Origin: Sphingomonas sp. KR3-1
GTDB taxonomy: Bacteria; Pseudomonadota; Alphaproteobacteria; Sphingomonadales; Sphingomonadaceae
Assembly: GCF_040049295.1 (NCBI RefSeq)
Contig: NZ_JBDZDQ010000001.1
Location: 62,001-126,000 of the forward strand
Direction of reading: 5' to 3'
Length of the DNA: 64,000 bases
Made by a program: the position numbers and the translations under genes. Below the pieces are notes generated by a model, which saw only the letters and a program-made list of their open reading frames with translations, searched no databases and was not told the DNA's origin. Positions 62,402 to 64,000 of this stretch are shown one piece after another (position 1 is the first letter of the stretch; each line of letters begins with the position of its first letter).

Positions 62402-64000
62402 ATGGCGACGGCAGCCCCCGGCCGCGCCAACAGGGCGGGTGAGGCATCTCCCCCTATGCCTCCCCGCCCGCAAGCCGCTCCGGCTGGCGGTGGCGGTGCC
62501 GCCCTGCCCGTCAAGTACAAGGGCCTGCTCACGCTCGGCGTCATGATGGCGACGATCATGCAGATCCTCGACACGACGATCGCCAACGTCGCGATCCCGC
62601 ACATGCAGGCATCGCTCGGCGCCACGCGCGACACGATCAACTGGGTACTGACCAGCTACATCGTCGCCTCGGCGATCGCGATCCCGATCACCGGCTGGCT
62701 GTCGGACCGGATCGGCTCGCGCAACCTGTTCCTCGTCGCCACCGTCGGCTTCGTCATCGCCTCGGCGATGTGCGGCGCGGCGCAGACGCTGGAGGAAATG
62801 GTCGCCTTCCGCATCCTGCAGGGCATCACCGCGGCCTTCCTCAACCCCTTGAGCCAGACGGTGATGCTCGACATCAACGCGCCCAAGGACCAGCCCAAGG
62901 CAATGTCGATCTGGGGCATGGGCATCATGGTCGGCCCGATCATGGGCCCGCTGATCGGCGGCTACCTGACCGACAATTTCGACTGGCGCTGGGTGTTCTA
63001 CGTGAATCTGCCGGTGGGCGTGGTGACCTTCGCGCTGCTGTGGTTCCTCCTGCCCTCGCGCCCGATCCGCAAGCGCTCGTTCGACGCGTTCGGCTTCACG
63101 CTGCTCGCGCTGGGCATCGCTTCGCTCCAGCTGATGCTCGACCGCGGGCAGGACCAGGACTGGTTCTCCTCGACCGAGATCTGGGTTGAGATGCTCGTCG
63201 CGGTGATCGCGCTGTGGATGTTCGTCGTCCACCTGTTCACCGCCAAGAACCCGATGTTCGAGCGCGAGCTGTGGAAGCATCGCAACCTCGTCACCGGCAT
63301 CTTCTTCATGCTGGTGATCGGCCTGGTGATGATGGCGACGATGGCGCTGCTGCCGCCAATGCTGCAGAGCCTCTATGGCTATTCGGTGTTCGACGCGGGC
63401 CTGCTCCTCATGCCGCGCGGCGTGGGCGTGCTGATCACGATGTTCGCCGGCGCGCAGCTGATCCAGCGCGGCTGGCTCGATCCGCGCTGGTCGGTGGCGA
63501 TCGGCCTGACGATTGCCGCGATCTCGCTGTGGGAGATGTCGCGCTGGACGCTGGAGATGAGCAGCACGCCGTTCATCATCTCGGGCTTCGTCCAGGGCCT
63601 CGGCCTCGGCCTCGTCTTCATGCCGCTCAACGGCCTCGCCTTTGCCGGCCTGCCCGCGCATTTCCGCACCGAAGGATCGAGCCTGCTCAATCTGCTGCGC
63701 AATGTCGGCGCGTCGGTGGGCATCTCGGCGGTGAGCGCGATCCTGGCGCAGAACATCCAGCGCAGCCACCAGTATCTGGGCGAGCACGTCACCGCCTCGA
63801 CGATGAACGGGCTGGGCGCGCTGGTGCAGGAGATCGGCGTGCAGGCCTCGGTGGTCACCGGGCTGATCGACGCCGAAGTGAACCGCCAGGCGGCGATGAT
63901 CGCCTATCTCAACGATTACTGGCTGATGGCGATCGTCACTGCGGTCAGCGTGCCGCTGGTGGTGCTGCTGCAGAAGCCGCGCGCACCGATGAAGAACGAC
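62402..64000 (+). CDS. emrB: EmrB-type MFS drug pump, C-terminus cut by window edge
   Basis: The first 533 codons of a DHA2 (14-helix) proton-driven exporter. LDTTIANVAIPHMQASLGATRDTINWVLTSYIVASAIAIPITGWLSDRIG covers the first helices and motif A; GIMVGPIMGPLIGGYLTD is the antiporter motif C. The N-terminus has a Pro/Gly-rich 30-residue tail. Few residues should be missing, as DHA2 proteins of this type are about 510-550 residues. It starts one base after the emrA stop. Confidence 0.9.
   Translation, partial: MATAAPGRANRAGEASPPMPPRPQAAPAGGGGAALPVKYKGLLTLGVMMATIMQILDTTIANVAIPHMQASLGATRDTINWVLTSYIVASAIAIPITGWLSDRIGSRNLFLVATVGFVIASAMCGAAQTLEEMVAFRILQGITAAFLNPLSQTVMLDINAPKDQPKAMSIWGMGIMVGPIMGPLIGGYLTDNFDWRWVFYVNLPVGVVTFALLWFLLPSRPIRKRSFDAFGFTLLALGIASLQLMLDRGQDQDWFSSTEIWVEMLVAVIALWMFVVHLFTAKNPMFERELWKHRNLVTGIFFMLVIGLVMMATMALLPPMLQSLYGYSVFDAGLLLMPRGVGVLITMFAGAQLIQRGWLDPRWSVAIGLTIAAISLWEMSRWTLEMSSTPFIISGFVQGLGLGLVFMPLNGLAFAGLPAHFRTEGSSLLNLLRNVGASVGISAVSAILAQNIQRSHQYLGEHVTASTMNGLGALVQEIGVQASVVTGLIDAEVNRQAAMIAYLNDYWLMAIVTAVSVPLVVLLQKPRAPMKND

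Overview
The window is a GC-rich chromosomal segment of an alphaproteobacterium, most likely a sphingomonad (Sphingomonas or a close relative). This rests on codon use, on alphaproteobacterial gene orders (recG / sdhE-mfd; ahcY-divL-tsaE-amgK-murU-addB-addA-trxA), on the DivL-type kinase with Tyr at the phospho-acceptor site, and on sphingomonad-style intergenic repeats. No rRNA operon, prophage, transposase or CRISPR array was seen. It is mostly core genome with a few accessory genes. The genus assignment is inference.

Layout. 1-6 kb: a partial FAD oxidase, then a minus-strand run of a NamZ-like muramidase, a membrane protein, a DUF2336 protein and a sensor-kinase-like protein without its histidine. 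6-11.5 kb: small metabolic and stress genes (catalase-like peroxidase, SDR with a divergent ArsR regulator), tyrS and a PilZ protein. 11.6-12.6 kb: a low-GC orphan HsdR_N-type nuclease. 12.8-19.6 kb: recG, sdhE and mfd. 20-25.9 kb: a GAF protein, a GGDEF/EAL protein, moaA-nadK, tRNA-Asn and a soluble histidine kinase containing a 9-bp tandem repeat. 26-29 kb: an AraC regulator, a KTSC protein and a purine-salvage pair. 29-37 kb: a lipoprotein, secA, three TonB-C-like secreted paralogues, argJ, a GFA protein and trxA. 37-50 kb: addA, addB, murU, amgK, tsaE, divL and ahcY. 50.4-51.5 kb: a perfect 20-bp palindrome, then a cobalamin riboswitch whose first downstream gene is a double-hotdog acyl-CoA thioesterase. 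51.5-60.8 kb: small secreted proteins, YqgE, a peroxiredoxin, AMP nucleosidase, a SIMPL-like protein, an M2 (ACE-type) peptidase, an alpha/beta hydrolase and a second GFA protein. 60.8-64 kb: a MarR-EmrA-EmrB efflux operon cut by the window edge.

How the genes work together. NamZ, AmgK and MurU could form a MurNAc recycling path to UDP-MurNAc. AMP nucleosidase, adenine deaminase and the phosphoribosyltransferase could form an AMP to adenine to hypoxanthine to IMP route. AhcY and the cobalamin riboswitch share one intergenic region and both touch methyl-group and B12 metabolism. AddAB, RecG and Mfd are DNA repair enzymes. The most unusual points are the riboswitch-thioesterase pairing, the two kinases lacking the phospho-acceptor histidine, the cytoplasmic-looking NamZ, the orphan nuclease, the TonB-like paralogue trio and the paired inverted-repeat elements.
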